DNA of 17,045 nucleotides from Bacteroidales bacterium (GCA_007122505.1 SKTQ01000025.1:1-17045), one strand, 5' to 3'; shown: positions 6,969-13,962, numbered from the stretch's first letter. Numbers and translations are program-made. Notes: generated by a model not told the origin, from the sequence alone.

Positions 6969-7674
6969 CAAGCGTGCCCCGTTCTTTATTGCCGTTTACA
7001 ACAATATCATACAAAACGCCCTTCTCGTTGACGTTGAAAACAACAATGGGAAGGGTGTTTTCTTTGCATAGGGTGAATGCGGTGATATCCATAACCTGAA
7101 GGTTTCTTTCGATGGCTTCATCAAAAGTTATTGTGGTGTATCTTTTCGCCCGGGGGTTTTTCTCCGGATCATCAGAATAAACACCATCTACCCTGGTGCC
7201 TTTAAGCACAATATCTGCTTTGATCTCAACAGCTCTAAGCGCCGCTGCCGAATCAGTGGTGAAAAAAGGGTTTCCGGTTCCGCCGGCAATGATTACCACA
7301 TGGCCATCGTTCAAAAGCCTGATAGCCCTTTGACGGCTCATCTTTTCACAGATAGTGTCTACGGGGACTCCTGATAACACCGTTGCCTTGGTACCAAGAT
7401 CAAGCAATGCCGACTGCAATGCCATGCTATTGATAATGGTCGCCAGCATACCCATTTGATCTCCCTGCACCCGGTCAATCCCTTTTTTTGTACCCTGCAA
7501 ACCCCTGAAAATATTTCCTCCGCCAAGAACAACAGCTGTTTCAATGCCCTGATCAACCAATGACTTGATCTCCGCGGCATAGGTTTGTAGTGCTCCGGCA
7601 TCAATTCCGAGACGGTTGCCACCGGCCAGCGATTCACCACTTAATTTAACCAGAATACGTTGATATTTTCCCAT
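6931..7674 (-). CDS. pyrH: Uridylate (UMP) kinase
   Basis: The 247-residue enzyme is of the amino-acid-kinase fold and converts UMP plus ATP to UDP in pyrimidine synthesis, normally as a hexamer regulated by GTP and UTP. Motifs are RILVKLSGESL (6-16), VVLGGGNIFRG (48-58), DQMGMLATIINSMAL (72-86), IIAGGTGNPFFTTD (128-141) and KGTRVDGVYSDDP (158-170). Members commonly end around GTLV; here that motif (233-236) is followed by 11 extra residues, and the tail is encoded antisense to the tsf 3' end. Orientation is opposite to the common rpsB-tsf-pyrH-frr order, so pyrH is convergent with tsf and divergent from frr. The start is the ATG at 7672-7674. Confidence 0.96.
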   Translation of the reverse strand: MGKYQRILVKLSGESLAGGNRLGIDAGALQTYAAEIKSLVDQGIETAVVLGGGNIFRGLQGTKKGIDRVQGDQMGMLATIINSMALQSALLDLGTKATVLSGVPVDTICEKMSRQRAIRLLNDGHVVIIAGGTGNPFFTTDSAAALRAVEIKADIVLKGTRVDGVYSDDPEKNPRAKRYTTITFDEAIERNLQVMDITAFTLCKENTLPIVVFNVNEKGVLYDIVVNGNKERGTLVIPATNAQKPQP

Positions 7675-7702
7675 AAGGCTTCTTGCTTAATCATCGATAG
7701 TG

Positions 7703-7710
7703 CAAGTTTA
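7703..7710 (-). promoter_or_regulatory. Weak candidate -7 element for pyrH
   Basis: TAAACTTG on the minus strand has one mismatch to TAnnTTTG and lies 28 nt before the pyrH ATG. No -33 box is clear; the upstream side holds an A/T tract. Confidence 0.25.
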
Positions 7711-7750
7711 CGTTTTTTTTTCTAATAAGAGGGTTTTTGTATGGTTGTGT

Positions 7751-7787
7751 TTTTGATTTTTCATTAGCGGCTTATGAAAAATCAAAA
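7751..7787. promoter_or_regulatory. Perfect 14-bp inverted repeat between pyrH and frr
   Basis: TTTTGATTTTTCAT (7751-7764) is perfectly complementary to ATGAAAAATCAAAA (7774-7787) across a 9-nt loop. It lies in the divergent spacer just upstream of the frr -7 element. It has no T-tract after the stem in either direction, so a dimeric-regulator operator fits better than a terminator. The role is inferred. Confidence 0.45.
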
Positions 7788-7793
7788 TATGAT

Positions 7794-7801
7794 TAAATTT
7801 G
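7794..7801 (+). promoter_or_regulatory. -7 promoter element of frr
   Basis: TAAATTTG fits TAnnTTTG exactly and ends 26 nt before the frr ATG at 7828. It argues against using the in-frame ATG at 7774, which would lie upstream of the transcript start. No good -33 TTTG was found. Confidence 0.5.
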
Positions 7802-7827
7802 TAAGCATAAACCAAAAACCAACCGCC

Positions 7828-8391
7828 ATGAACGAAGAACTGGATTTTTTGTTTGAAGAAGCCAATGAAAAAATGGGGAAGTCCATCACGCATCTTGAAA
7901 AAGAACTTGGCAAGATTCGGGCCGGCAAAGCAAACCCTCAAATGCTGGAAAGTGTTAAAGTGGATTATTATGGTGTGATGACCCCATTGTCGCAAATGTC
8001 AAATATCAACACCCCTGATCCTCGCAGCATCATTGTTCAGCCCTGGGAAAAAAACATGCTGGAGCCGGTCGAAAGGGCCATTATGGCTGCAAACCTGGGC
8101 TTTAACCCTCAAAATGACGGAACGCTGATTCGCATTGTTGTTCCTCCCTTGACCGAAGAAAGGCGTAAAGACTTAGTTAAAAAGGTGAAAAGTGAAGCAG
8201 AGTCAACCAAAGTTAGCATACGCAATATTCGTCGCGAAGCCATTGATTCGGCCAAAAAACTTGAAAAGGAAGGTGCACCGGAAGACCTGGTGAAGATTTT
8301 GGAGCATAACGTTCAGGAAATCACCAATGAGCACACCGACAAGGTGGATAAAATGGTGGAAGCCAAGGAAAAAGATATCATGACGATTTAA
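7828..8391 (+). CDS. frr: Ribosome recycling factor
   Basis: The 187-residue protein splits post-termination 70S ribosomes together with EF-G. The length and layout match RRF (E. coli 185). Domain I helices hold THLEKELGKIRAGKANPQMLESVKVDYYG, the small domain II runs from about TPLSQMSNINTPDPRSIIVQPWEK to LIRIVVPPLTEERRKDLVKKV, and the C-terminal helix contains RNIRREAIDSAKKLEK. I chose ATG 7828, because extending to the ATG at 7774 would add 18 non-conserved residues read from the inverted repeat and promoter. The TAA stop (8389-8391) interlocks with the ribF stop on the other strand. Confidence 0.96.
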   Translation: MNEELDFLFEEANEKMGKSITHLEKELGKIRAGKANPQMLESVKVDYYGVMTPLSQMSNINTPDPRSIIVQPWEKNMLEPVERAIMAANLGFNPQNDGTLIRIVVPPLTEERRKDLVKKVKSEAESTKVSIRNIRREAIDSAKKLEKEGAPEDLVKILEHNVQEITNEHTDKVDKMVEAKEKDIMTI

Positions 8392-9365
8392 CTTCCGGCA
8401 AATACAAATGCATTTGTGCGGACTTTTTTCATCTGCCGGGTCAATGATAGTGTGGCTACATCACGATCGCGATGCAATTGCTGCTTCAGCTCCGATAAAG
8501 AGTTAAAACGCATCTCGTCACGAATACGTTGAAGGAATCCGATGGAAATTTTATGTCCGTAAATGTCACCTTCAAAGTGAAACAAATGTGCTTCGATGGT
8601 GACATTTTCCATGTCTAAGGTGGGTCTTATGCCAATATTGATCATGCTTGGATACCATTTGCCGGAAACATTTACCAGCCCGGTATAGACTCCCTGGCCG
8701 GGAACTGCTTTGTTTGGGCCGTCAATTCCCAGGTTGGCTGTTGGGTATCCCAGGGTGCGACCAATTTTGTTTCCTTCAACAACAAAACCACTCACCGGGA
8801 AAGAATACCCCAGGGTTGCAAACATTTTTTCCACATGCCCCTGTTCCAGCAGACTCAACATTTCTTTGTGCTGGCTTGTGTTGGTGTTTTGAAATTTGGG
8901 ATCGAGGGTTCCCGTGGGACGCTCTTCACCAATGATTATGCTCTCCTGCAGATCAAGAAACTGTTTGTGGTGCCAGATGTCTGCGCCCGGCACCAGGGTT
9001 TTGGAAGAAAAAAGCATTCTTTTTAGTCCCGACGTCAAAATTTTGCTGCTGTCAGCACTATGTATTGAAGGGAGCTGCCATAACAGGGTATTAGGATAAC
9101 CGAAGCTGCTGATCATGTCCAGTCGTTCCCCGGGTGTCAGCAATGAGGGGGTTGAGGATTGTTTGCTGCCAATGTCCTGATCTGCATTGCAGACAACCAC
9201 CAGCAGCTCTTCCTTGTTTTCTGCGCAAAGGCCAGAACCATAGGAAAGCAAAGCCTTGTGATGAGCCAATAATCCGTCAAAAAATGACACGACGGAAGCC
9301 TTATATGTTCTGGTATCTTCTAATTTTTCGGTCAATGACCTTGTGCCGGTGCTTCTGTTTTCCAT
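8388..9365 (-). CDS. ribF: RibF-type riboflavin kinase with degenerate FMN adenylyltransferase domain
   Basis: The 325-residue protein has the two-domain RibF layout. The C-terminal flavokinase domain (about 190-305) looks intact: GRTLGYPTAN (202-211), the VPGQGVYTG loop, NIGIRPT (243-249), the likely catalytic Glu258 in TIEAHLFHFEGDIYG, and FLQRIRDEMRF. It should phosphorylate riboflavin to FMN. In the N-terminal half the adenylyltransferase signature GxFDGxHxGH reads SFFDGLLAHH (27-36), the usual DHRFGHNR-like loop reads GADIWHHKQ (127-135), and the SSxxIR motif is absent (TNTSQHKEM, 161-169), although LLEQGHVEKMFATLGYSF afterwards aligns normally. FAD synthesis by this protein is therefore doubtful. 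The start is the ATG at 9363-9365. Confidence 0.88.
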   Translation of the reverse strand: MENRSTGTRSLTEKLEDTRTYKASVVSFFDGLLAHHKALLSYGSGLCAENKEELLVVVCNADQDIGSKQSSTPSLLTPGERLDMISSFGYPNTLLWQLPSIHSADSSKILTSGLKRMLFSSKTLVPGADIWHHKQFLDLQESIIIGEERPTGTLDPKFQNTNTSQHKEMLSLLEQGHVEKMFATLGYSFPVSGFVVEGNKIGRTLGYPTANLGIDGPNKAVPGQGVYTGLVNVSGKWYPSMINIGIRPTLDMENVTIEAHLFHFEGDIYGHKISIGFLQRIRDEMRFNSLSELKQQLHRDRDVATLSLTRQMKKVRTNAFVFAGS

Positions 9366-9372
9366 TTCGATT

Positions 9373-9380
9373 CAAATGTA
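9373..9380 (-). promoter_or_regulatory. Candidate -7 element of ribF, near-leaderless
   Basis: TACATTTG on the minus strand is an exact TAnnTTTG match, with only 7 nt between it and the ribF ATG. If used, the transcript would start at or a few bases before the start codon. No FMN riboswitch-like sequence is seen upstream. Confidence 0.4.
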
Positions 9381-9461
9381 ATTGATTTTTTTGAAACGGC
9401 GGCTTTGCAGGTAAAGCGCATGTTCATTCGTGCATTTTGTACCCTTGATAACGTGAGATGA

Positions 9462-9520
9462 TTGTCGATGATCGATTGTCAATTGATCATAATTGATAAT
9501 TGATCATCAAGCATCGACAA
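9462..9520. repeat. Long imperfect palindrome upstream of atpD
   Basis: TTGTCGATG (9462-9470) pairs with CATCGACAA (9512-9520). Inside, ATCGATTGTCAATT (9471-9484) pairs with AATTGATAATTGAT (9491-9504) with two mismatches, and a short CATCAAG bulge sits on the right arm. The hairpin would span about 59 nt with some 21 paired positions. There is no T-tract, so this is a repeat or cruciform rather than a typical terminator. Confidence 0.55.
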
Positions 9521-9566
9521 CCGTCCAAAGCCGTAATAATGTTGATTTTGTATTATTTCCAAAGAC

Positions 9567-9622
9567 ATTTTCATATTGATACATTGATATATTGATAAAT
9601 TGTTACATTTTCACATTGTCAA
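9567..9622. repeat. Seven tandem octanucleotide repeats (ATTGATAN-like)
   Basis: The units in order are ATTTTCAT, ATTGATAC, ATTGATAT, ATTGATAA, ATTGTTAC, ATTTTCAC and ATTGTCAA. Each begins with ATT and repeats with an exact 8-bp period over 56 bases, about 110 bp before the atpD start. Confidence 0.7.
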
Positions 9623-9670
9623 CGGTTTTTGTATATACATTGAAAAGTATGGATTCAATTAAATATTTCG

Positions 9671-9678
9671 TACTTTAG
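9671..9678 (+). promoter_or_regulatory. Weak candidate -7 element of atpD
   Basis: TACTTTAG has one mismatch to TAnnTTTG. It lies 56 nt before the atpD ATG, a plausible leader length, but no -33 TTTG is at the right distance. Confidence 0.3.
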
Positions 9679-9734
9679 CCCGTTAATAACTAGGTTAACA
9701 GGGTAATACAAAGCGGTTAACGCAAGCAGCATAT

Positions 9735-11285
9735 ATGGACAAAGAAAACGAACGCACAGGTAGAGTGGCGCAGGTAATAGGGCCTGTTGTTGATGTGATT
9801 TTTGAGGGCCGGAAAAGTTTGCCGGAGATCTATGAAGCCCTTGAGGTTTATAATGATCAGGGGCACAGAATCATTCTGGAATGCCAGCAACATTTGGGAG
9901 AAGACACCATTCGCAGTATTGCCATGGATGGAACAGACGGCATTTCCCGCGGGATGCCGGTTTATCCGAAAGGTGGCCCCATCACCATGCCGACAGGAGC
10001 GGAAGTACGTGGCCGTTTGTTTAATGTGATTGGTGAAACCATTGATGGGCTGGGGCCTGTTAAAACAGATAAGCGGTATGACATCCATAGCGAGCCTCCC
10101 AAATATGATGAGCTGAAAACCGGGGATGAGATTTTGCTGACCGGTATAAAAGTGATAGACTTGTTGATGCCCTACCCAAAAGGCGGAAAAATTGGTTTGT
10201 TCGGTGGTGCCGGTGTTGGCAAGACCATTTTGATCATGGAGCTCATCAACAACATTGCCAAAAGCTACAAGGGTAAAAGTGTATTTGCCGGAGTTGGTGA
10301 GCGTACCAGGGAGGGAAATGACCTGCTTAGGGAGATGATAGAGTCGGGCGTAATCAATTACGGAGAGGCATTCAGGGAAGCCCTGAAGGAGGGGAAGTGG
10401 GACCTGTCGCTGGTTGACAGGGAGGCTCTTGCCACCTCACACGCCACATTGGTATTCGGCCAAATGAACGAGCCTCCGGGGGCACGTGCACGAGTTGCTT
10501 TGTCGGGTCTGGCTTTGGCAGAGTACTTTCGCGACGGCGATCGGGAAGAAGAGGAAGGCAATGACATTCTATTCTTTATTGACAATATTTTTCGTTTTAC
10601 CCAAGCCGGCTCAGAAGTGTCGGCCCTGTTGGGCCGCATGCCATCAGCTGTGGGGTATCAGCCAACACTGGCAACAGAAATGGGGCTTTTGCAGGAAAGG
10701 ATCACCTCCACCAGGAGGGGATCAATCACGTCTGTTCAGGCCATATATGTACCTGCCGATGACCTTACTGATCCGGCCCCTGCTACCACATTTGCCCATC
10801 TTGATGCTACTACCGTGCTCAGCAGAAAAATATTTGAGCTTGGCATATATCCTTCAGTCGACCCCCTGGATTCCACTTCGCGACTATTGTCGCCCGACAT
10901 AGTGGGAGAAGAGCATTACCGTGTTGCGCGGGAGGTGAAAAGAATATTGCAACGATACAAGGAGTTGCAGGACATTATTGCCATTCTCGGTCTGGAAGAA
11001 CTATCAGAAGAAGACCAGTTGATTGTAAAGAGAGCACGCAAGGTACAACGGTTTCTCAGTCAGCCTTTTTTTGTGGCGGAGCAATATACCGGCCTGAAGG
11101 GGGCATTTGTTTCGCTTGAAGAAACCATTAAAGGATTTTCTCTGATTCTTAGCGGAGAAATGGATCAATATTCAGAAACAGCGTTTAACCTGGCCGGCAA
11201 CATTGAAGAGGTCAGGGCAAGGGGGGAGCAGCAGTTGCAGAACAATCAAAAGCTCACAAAACAAGATGCATCTAAAGGTAATTAG
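9735..11285 (+). CDS. atpD: F1F0 ATP synthase subunit beta
   Basis: The 516-residue catalytic subunit of F1 shows the N-terminal beta barrel (GRVAQVIGPVVDVIFEG), the P-loop GGAGVGKT (157-164), the catalytic Glu in GVGERTREGND (186-195), the Walker B strand ILFFIDN (278-284), the DELSEED-related segment LEELSEEDQL, and SITSVQAIYVPADDLTDPAP. Relative to E. coli beta there is an insertion of about 27 residues (around 208-237, NYGEAFREALKEGKWDLSLV onward) before LVFGQMNEPPG, and a short acidic insertion EEEEGND (271-277). Bacteroidota AtpD proteins are known to carry extra sequence here. Only atpC follows, overlapping by 20 nt; the other atp genes are not in the window, so beta-epsilon forms a separate two-gene unit. 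Confidence 0.97.
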   Translation: MDKENERTGRVAQVIGPVVDVIFEGRKSLPEIYEALEVYNDQGHRIILECQQHLGEDTIRSIAMDGTDGISRGMPVYPKGGPITMPTGAEVRGRLFNVIGETIDGLGPVKTDKRYDIHSEPPKYDELKTGDEILLTGIKVIDLLMPYPKGGKIGLFGGAGVGKTILIMELINNIAKSYKGKSVFAGVGERTREGNDLLREMIESGVINYGEAFREALKEGKWDLSLVDREALATSHATLVFGQMNEPPGARARVALSGLALAEYFRDGDREEEEGNDILFFIDNIFRFTQAGSEVSALLGRMPSAVGYQPTLATEMGLLQERITSTRRGSITSVQAIYVPADDLTDPAPATTFAHLDATTVLSRKIFELGIYPSVDPLDSTSRLLSPDIVGEEHYRVAREVKRILQRYKELQDIIAILGLEELSEEDQLIVKRARKVQRFLSQPFFVAEQYTGLKGAFVSLEETIKGFSLILSGEMDQYSETAFNLAGNIEEVRARGEQQLQNNQKLTKQDASKGN

Positions 11286-11508
11286 CCCCAACGAGATCCT
11301 TTACCAGGGAGAGGTCAGCCTGGTGCAGATGCCGGGCAAAATGGGCTCCTTTGAGGTGCTCGTCAACCATGCCCCCATTGTTGCACTGCTGGACCCGGGC
11401 CGGATAAAAATTATCGACAATCAGCGGAATTTGGTCTTTCTTACCATTCCGGCGGGTGTGGTGCACGTCAGGAACAACACAATCACCATCATTACCGAGA
11501 GAGAATAA
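11266..11508 (+). CDS. atpC: F1F0 ATP synthase subunit epsilon, short form
   Basis: The 80-residue protein corresponds to the N-terminal beta sandwich of epsilon: MHLKVISPNEILYQGEVSLVQMPGKMGSFEVLVNHAPIVALLDPG, ending at ITIITERE. It lacks the C-terminal two-helix domain (E. coli epsilon is about 139 residues) that mediates ATP-hydrolysis inhibition. Short epsilon subunits of this kind are usual in Bacteroidota. I chose ATG 11266, which overlaps the atpD 3' end by 20 nt; the longer frame from 11203 would add 21 residues antihomologous to the family, read out of frame from atpD. Translational coupling to atpD is likely. Confidence 0.92.
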   Translation: MHLKVISPNEILYQGEVSLVQMPGKMGSFEVLVNHAPIVALLDPGRIKIIDNQRNLVFLTIPAGVVHVRNNTITIITERE

Positions 11509-11530
11509 ACAAAACAACTTGCTTTTTTCG

Positions 11531-11538
11531 TATCTTTA
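11531..11538 (+). promoter_or_regulatory. Weak candidate -7 element of recJ
   Basis: TATCTTTA has one mismatch to TAnnTTTG and ends 12 nt before the recJ ATG. No -33 element is clear; recJ may simply be read through from atpDC, since the gap is only 42 nt. Confidence 0.25.
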
Positions 11539-11550
11539 CAGAAAAAACGA

Positions 11551-13299
11551 ATGTCAAAGAAAAGGTGGGTGCTCAGGGATGATGCACACGATGAAGTTGT
11601 TGAGAAGCTTTCCACCACCCTTAAAATTGACCCCATCCTTGCCCGTTTGCTGGCACAGCGAGGCATTACCAGCTACGGGGAGGCCAAGGATTTTTTCCGA
11701 CCTTCTCTCGATGCCTTGCATGATCCATTCTTGTTAAAAGACATGGATGTTGCCATTGATCGAATTGAACAGGCATTGGAGCAGGGGGAAAGGATACTGG
11801 TTTATGGCGACTATGATGTGGATGGCACCACAGCAGTAGCTTTGGTGTATGAGTTTCTCAGCGAATTTCACCAAAATATCGATTATTATATACCGGACCG
11901 TTACAAGGAAGGTTATGGTATTTCCTATGAAAGCATAGACTATGCCGGGAAAAGCGATGTCGGGCTGATCATATCGCTGGATTGTGGGATCAAGGCACAC
12001 AAGCAGATTCATTATGCCATTGAAAGGGGCATTGACTTTATTGTGATAGATCACCACAGGCCGGGAGATGAGCCTTTGACTGCCACAGCGGTGGTAGACC
12101 CAAAGCAACCTGATTGTTTTTATCCTTACAAGGAGCTGTCGGGATGCGGGCTCGGCTTCAAACTGGCACAGGCTTTTTATCAAAAAAAGAAGCTTCCTTT
12201 TGAAAGGCTGGAAAAGTTATTAGACCTTGTTGTTGTTAGCATTGCTGCTGATGTGGTGCCCATTACGGGTGAAAACAGGGTGTTGGCCTACTATGGTCTG
12301 AAAAGGTTGAATCTGAAGCCCCGCGCCGGCCTGGAGTCAATCCTGTTCTACAGCAATGTGTTCCGCAAAGCCCGCCCCGACGGTATATCCACCTTCACCC
12401 GCGAAATAGGAGTCAGCGACCTTATGTTTATGATCGGGCCAAAGATCAATGCTGCCGGCCGCATTGAAAACGGGAAAAAAGCAGTGGATCTGTTGGTTTG
12501 CCAAAAAATGGGAGAAACCCACGAACTCACCATTGATATCAATGACCATAACACGGAACGACGCAGCCTGGATACCGATATCACCAGGCAGGCCATGGAA
12601 CTCATTGCCCGAAACCCGGAACTGAACAAAAACAAAGCTACCGTTCTTTTTGACCCTGGCTGGCACAAAGGGGTCATTGGCATTGTGGCTTCGCGGCTCA
12701 TTGAAACCTATTACCGGCCAACAATCATCTTTACCGAATCCAATAATCTGATTACAGGGTCGGCCCGATCCGTGAAGGATTTCGACATTTACGATGCCAT
12801 CGATGCCTGCAGCGACCTGCTGGAGCATTTTGGCGGACACAAATATGCAGCAGGTCTGAGCCTGAAACCTGAAAAACTGGATGCCTTTATTGAGAAGTTC
12901 ACGCAGGTGGTAGAAGAAACCATCACAGAAGATATGTTGATCCCGCAAATTGAAATACATGCTGAAATAAACCTTAACAACATTGAGGGAAAGTTTTTTC
13001 GTGTGTTGAAGCAATTTGCACCCTTTGGACCCGGTAACCCCAACCCCGTATTTGTTTCCCGCAACTGTATTGCGCAAGGCAATGCCAGGGTGGTTGGCAA
13101 TAAGCATCTTAAATTTAAAGCTGTCCAGCCAACTGTTTCAGCAACAGACTTACCCGCCATTGCGTTTCAACAAGGACATCACTTAAAGGAAATGATATCC
13201 CGCAAAAGCTTTGATATTGCCTATCAGATTGAGGAAAATGAATGGAATGGGAAAGTCAGTTTGCAGCTCAACATAAAAGACATCAGGTTTAACGATTGA
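11551..13299 (+). CDS. recJ: Single-stranded-DNA-specific exonuclease RecJ
   Basis: The 582-residue protein degrades single-stranded DNA 5' to 3' in RecF-type recombination and in base-excision and mismatch repair. DHH-domain motifs are all present: VYGDYDVDGTTA (84-95), SLDCGIKAH (142-150), VIDHHRPG (165-172) and VVDPKQPDCFYPYKELSGCGLGFKLAQAF. The DHHA1 domain contains GPKINAAGRIENG, the WHKGVIGIVASRL motif, TGSARS and HFGGHKYAAGLSL (near 428). The C-terminal OB-like domain includes LKQFAPFGPGNPNPVF. The length matches the family (E. coli 577). It is convergent with the RNase H gene, with 30 nt between stops. Confidence 0.97.
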   Translation: MSKKRWVLRDDAHDEVVEKLSTTLKIDPILARLLAQRGITSYGEAKDFFRPSLDALHDPFLLKDMDVAIDRIEQALEQGERILVYGDYDVDGTTAVALVYEFLSEFHQNIDYYIPDRYKEGYGISYESIDYAGKSDVGLIISLDCGIKAHKQIHYAIERGIDFIVIDHHRPGDEPLTATAVVDPKQPDCFYPYKELSGCGLGFKLAQAFYQKKKLPFERLEKLLDLVVVSIAADVVPITGENRVLAYYGLKRLNLKPRAGLESILFYSNVFRKARPDGISTFTREIGVSDLMFMIGPKINAAGRIENGKKAVDLLVCQKMGETHELTIDINDHNTERRSLDTDITRQAMELIARNPELNKNKATVLFDPGWHKGVIGIVASRLIETYYRPTIIFTESNNLITGSARSVKDFDIYDAIDACSDLLEHFGGHKYAAGLSLKPEKLDAFIEKFTQVVEETITEDMLIPQIEIHAEINLNNIEGKFFRVLKQFAPFGPGNPNPVFVSRNCIAQGNARVVGNKHLKFKAVQPTVSATDLPAIAFQQGHHLKEMISRKSFDIAYQIEENEWNGKVSLQLNIKDIRFND

Positions 13300-13329
13300 T
13301 ATCATTTGGAAATGAGTGCCGGGAATCCG

Positions 13330-13962
13330 TTACTTTCGGCCAAAGTCGGCCGGAATCTCTCCCCATGCCTCTGTTTCCCACTTCAACACCGGGATATCCA
13401 CCCGGTTTTCACGAAGCCATTTTTCAGCCCTGCTGATGAGGTTAAACAATTCGAGGTTGTGTGGTCCGGGTTGCACTTTTGTTTTTGCCTTTCTGTTACG
13501 CACCCAGATCATTGCCGTATGGGAATCAGTATATATGGGGCGATGCAGGTTGTGCTTCTTGCACCAGGCCAGGCCATGCACGATGGCAAGAAATTCGCCG
13601 ATATTGTTTGACCCACCGGCATAAGGGCCCTTTCTGAAAAACTCAGCACCACTTTTGGTATCTACACCGCGATATTCCATTAGTTCGGTTTTGCTGCTAC
13701 ATGCAGCATCAACCGATATGGAATCCTGAATGGGCTCTCCAATGGCCCTTCTTTGCGCGGCACTAAGTTTGCTCTGCCTCTTGTCTTTTCCCATGTAGTC
13801 GGCATAGTTGCCTTCAAAAGCTTTCCAAGCCATCTCCTCAGAAGGGAATGATTTATAAATGGCACCCTGGTATCCTTCAACAGCTTTTTTGCAATCATTC
13901 CAGTTGTCGAAAACACCCGTTTCGTTGCCTCTCCATACAGTATAGAATTTTTTTCCGGGCAT
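13330..13962 (-). CDS. Ribonuclease H1 with N-terminal viroplasmin (caulimovirus-type) hybrid-binding domain
   Basis: The 210-residue protein cleaves the RNA strand of RNA-DNA hybrids. Residues 1-56 form the viroplasmin/HBD domain: KKFYTVWRGNETGVFDNWNDC, then GYQGAIYKSFPS and AWKAF. After a Lys/Gln-rich linker, the RNase H fold carries the carboxylates Asp85 (SVDAACS), Glu123 (NNIGEFLAIVHGL), Asp146 (IYTDSHTAMIWV) and Asp206 (WGEIPADFGRK). I chose ATG at 13960-13962; a TTG two codons upstream also fits the frame. It lies 57 nt after thiL on the same strand, so it is probably the last gene of the aroF-thiL operon. I leave the symbol blank because bacteria with this architecture often have another RNase HI. 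Confidence 0.9.
   Translation of the reverse strand: MPGKKFYTVWRGNETGVFDNWNDCKKAVEGYQGAIYKSFPSEEMAWKAFEGNYADYMGKDKRQSKLSAAQRRAIGEPIQDSISVDAACSSKTELMEYRGVDTKSGAEFFRKGPYAGGSNNIGEFLAIVHGLAWCKKHNLHRPIYTDSHTAMIWVRNRKAKTKVQPGPHNLELFNLISRAEKWLRENRVDIPVLKWETEAWGEIPADFGRK

Larger units (their letters stand above)
9366..9734. other. Divergent ribF-atpD spacer, AT-rich and repeat-rich
   Basis: This gap of 369 bases holds the ribF promoter candidate, the long palindrome, the octamer array and a weak atpD promoter candidate. I see no open frame, tRNA or known riboswitch in it. Confidence 0.6.

Noticed and set aside
7774..7827. N-terminal extension of frr from ATG 7774
   Set aside because: It starts inside the right arm of the inverted repeat and lies upstream of the promoter box; RRF length and alignment support 7828.
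11203..11265. Longer start for atpC
   Set aside because: The added residues come from reading atpD out of frame; MHLKVISPNEILY is the normal epsilon start.
12337..13107. Minus-strand frame of 256 codons
   Set aside because: It is entirely antisense to the conserved recJ coding sequence and has no recognisable motif.
13338..13366. GGCC-AAAGTC-GGCC as a recJ terminator
   Set aside because: The stem is only 4 bp, has no T-tract, and lies inside the RNase H coding end.
13306..13624. Two short plus-strand frames after recJ
   Set aside because: They are antisense to the RNase H gene, whose catalytic residues prove the minus-strand frame.
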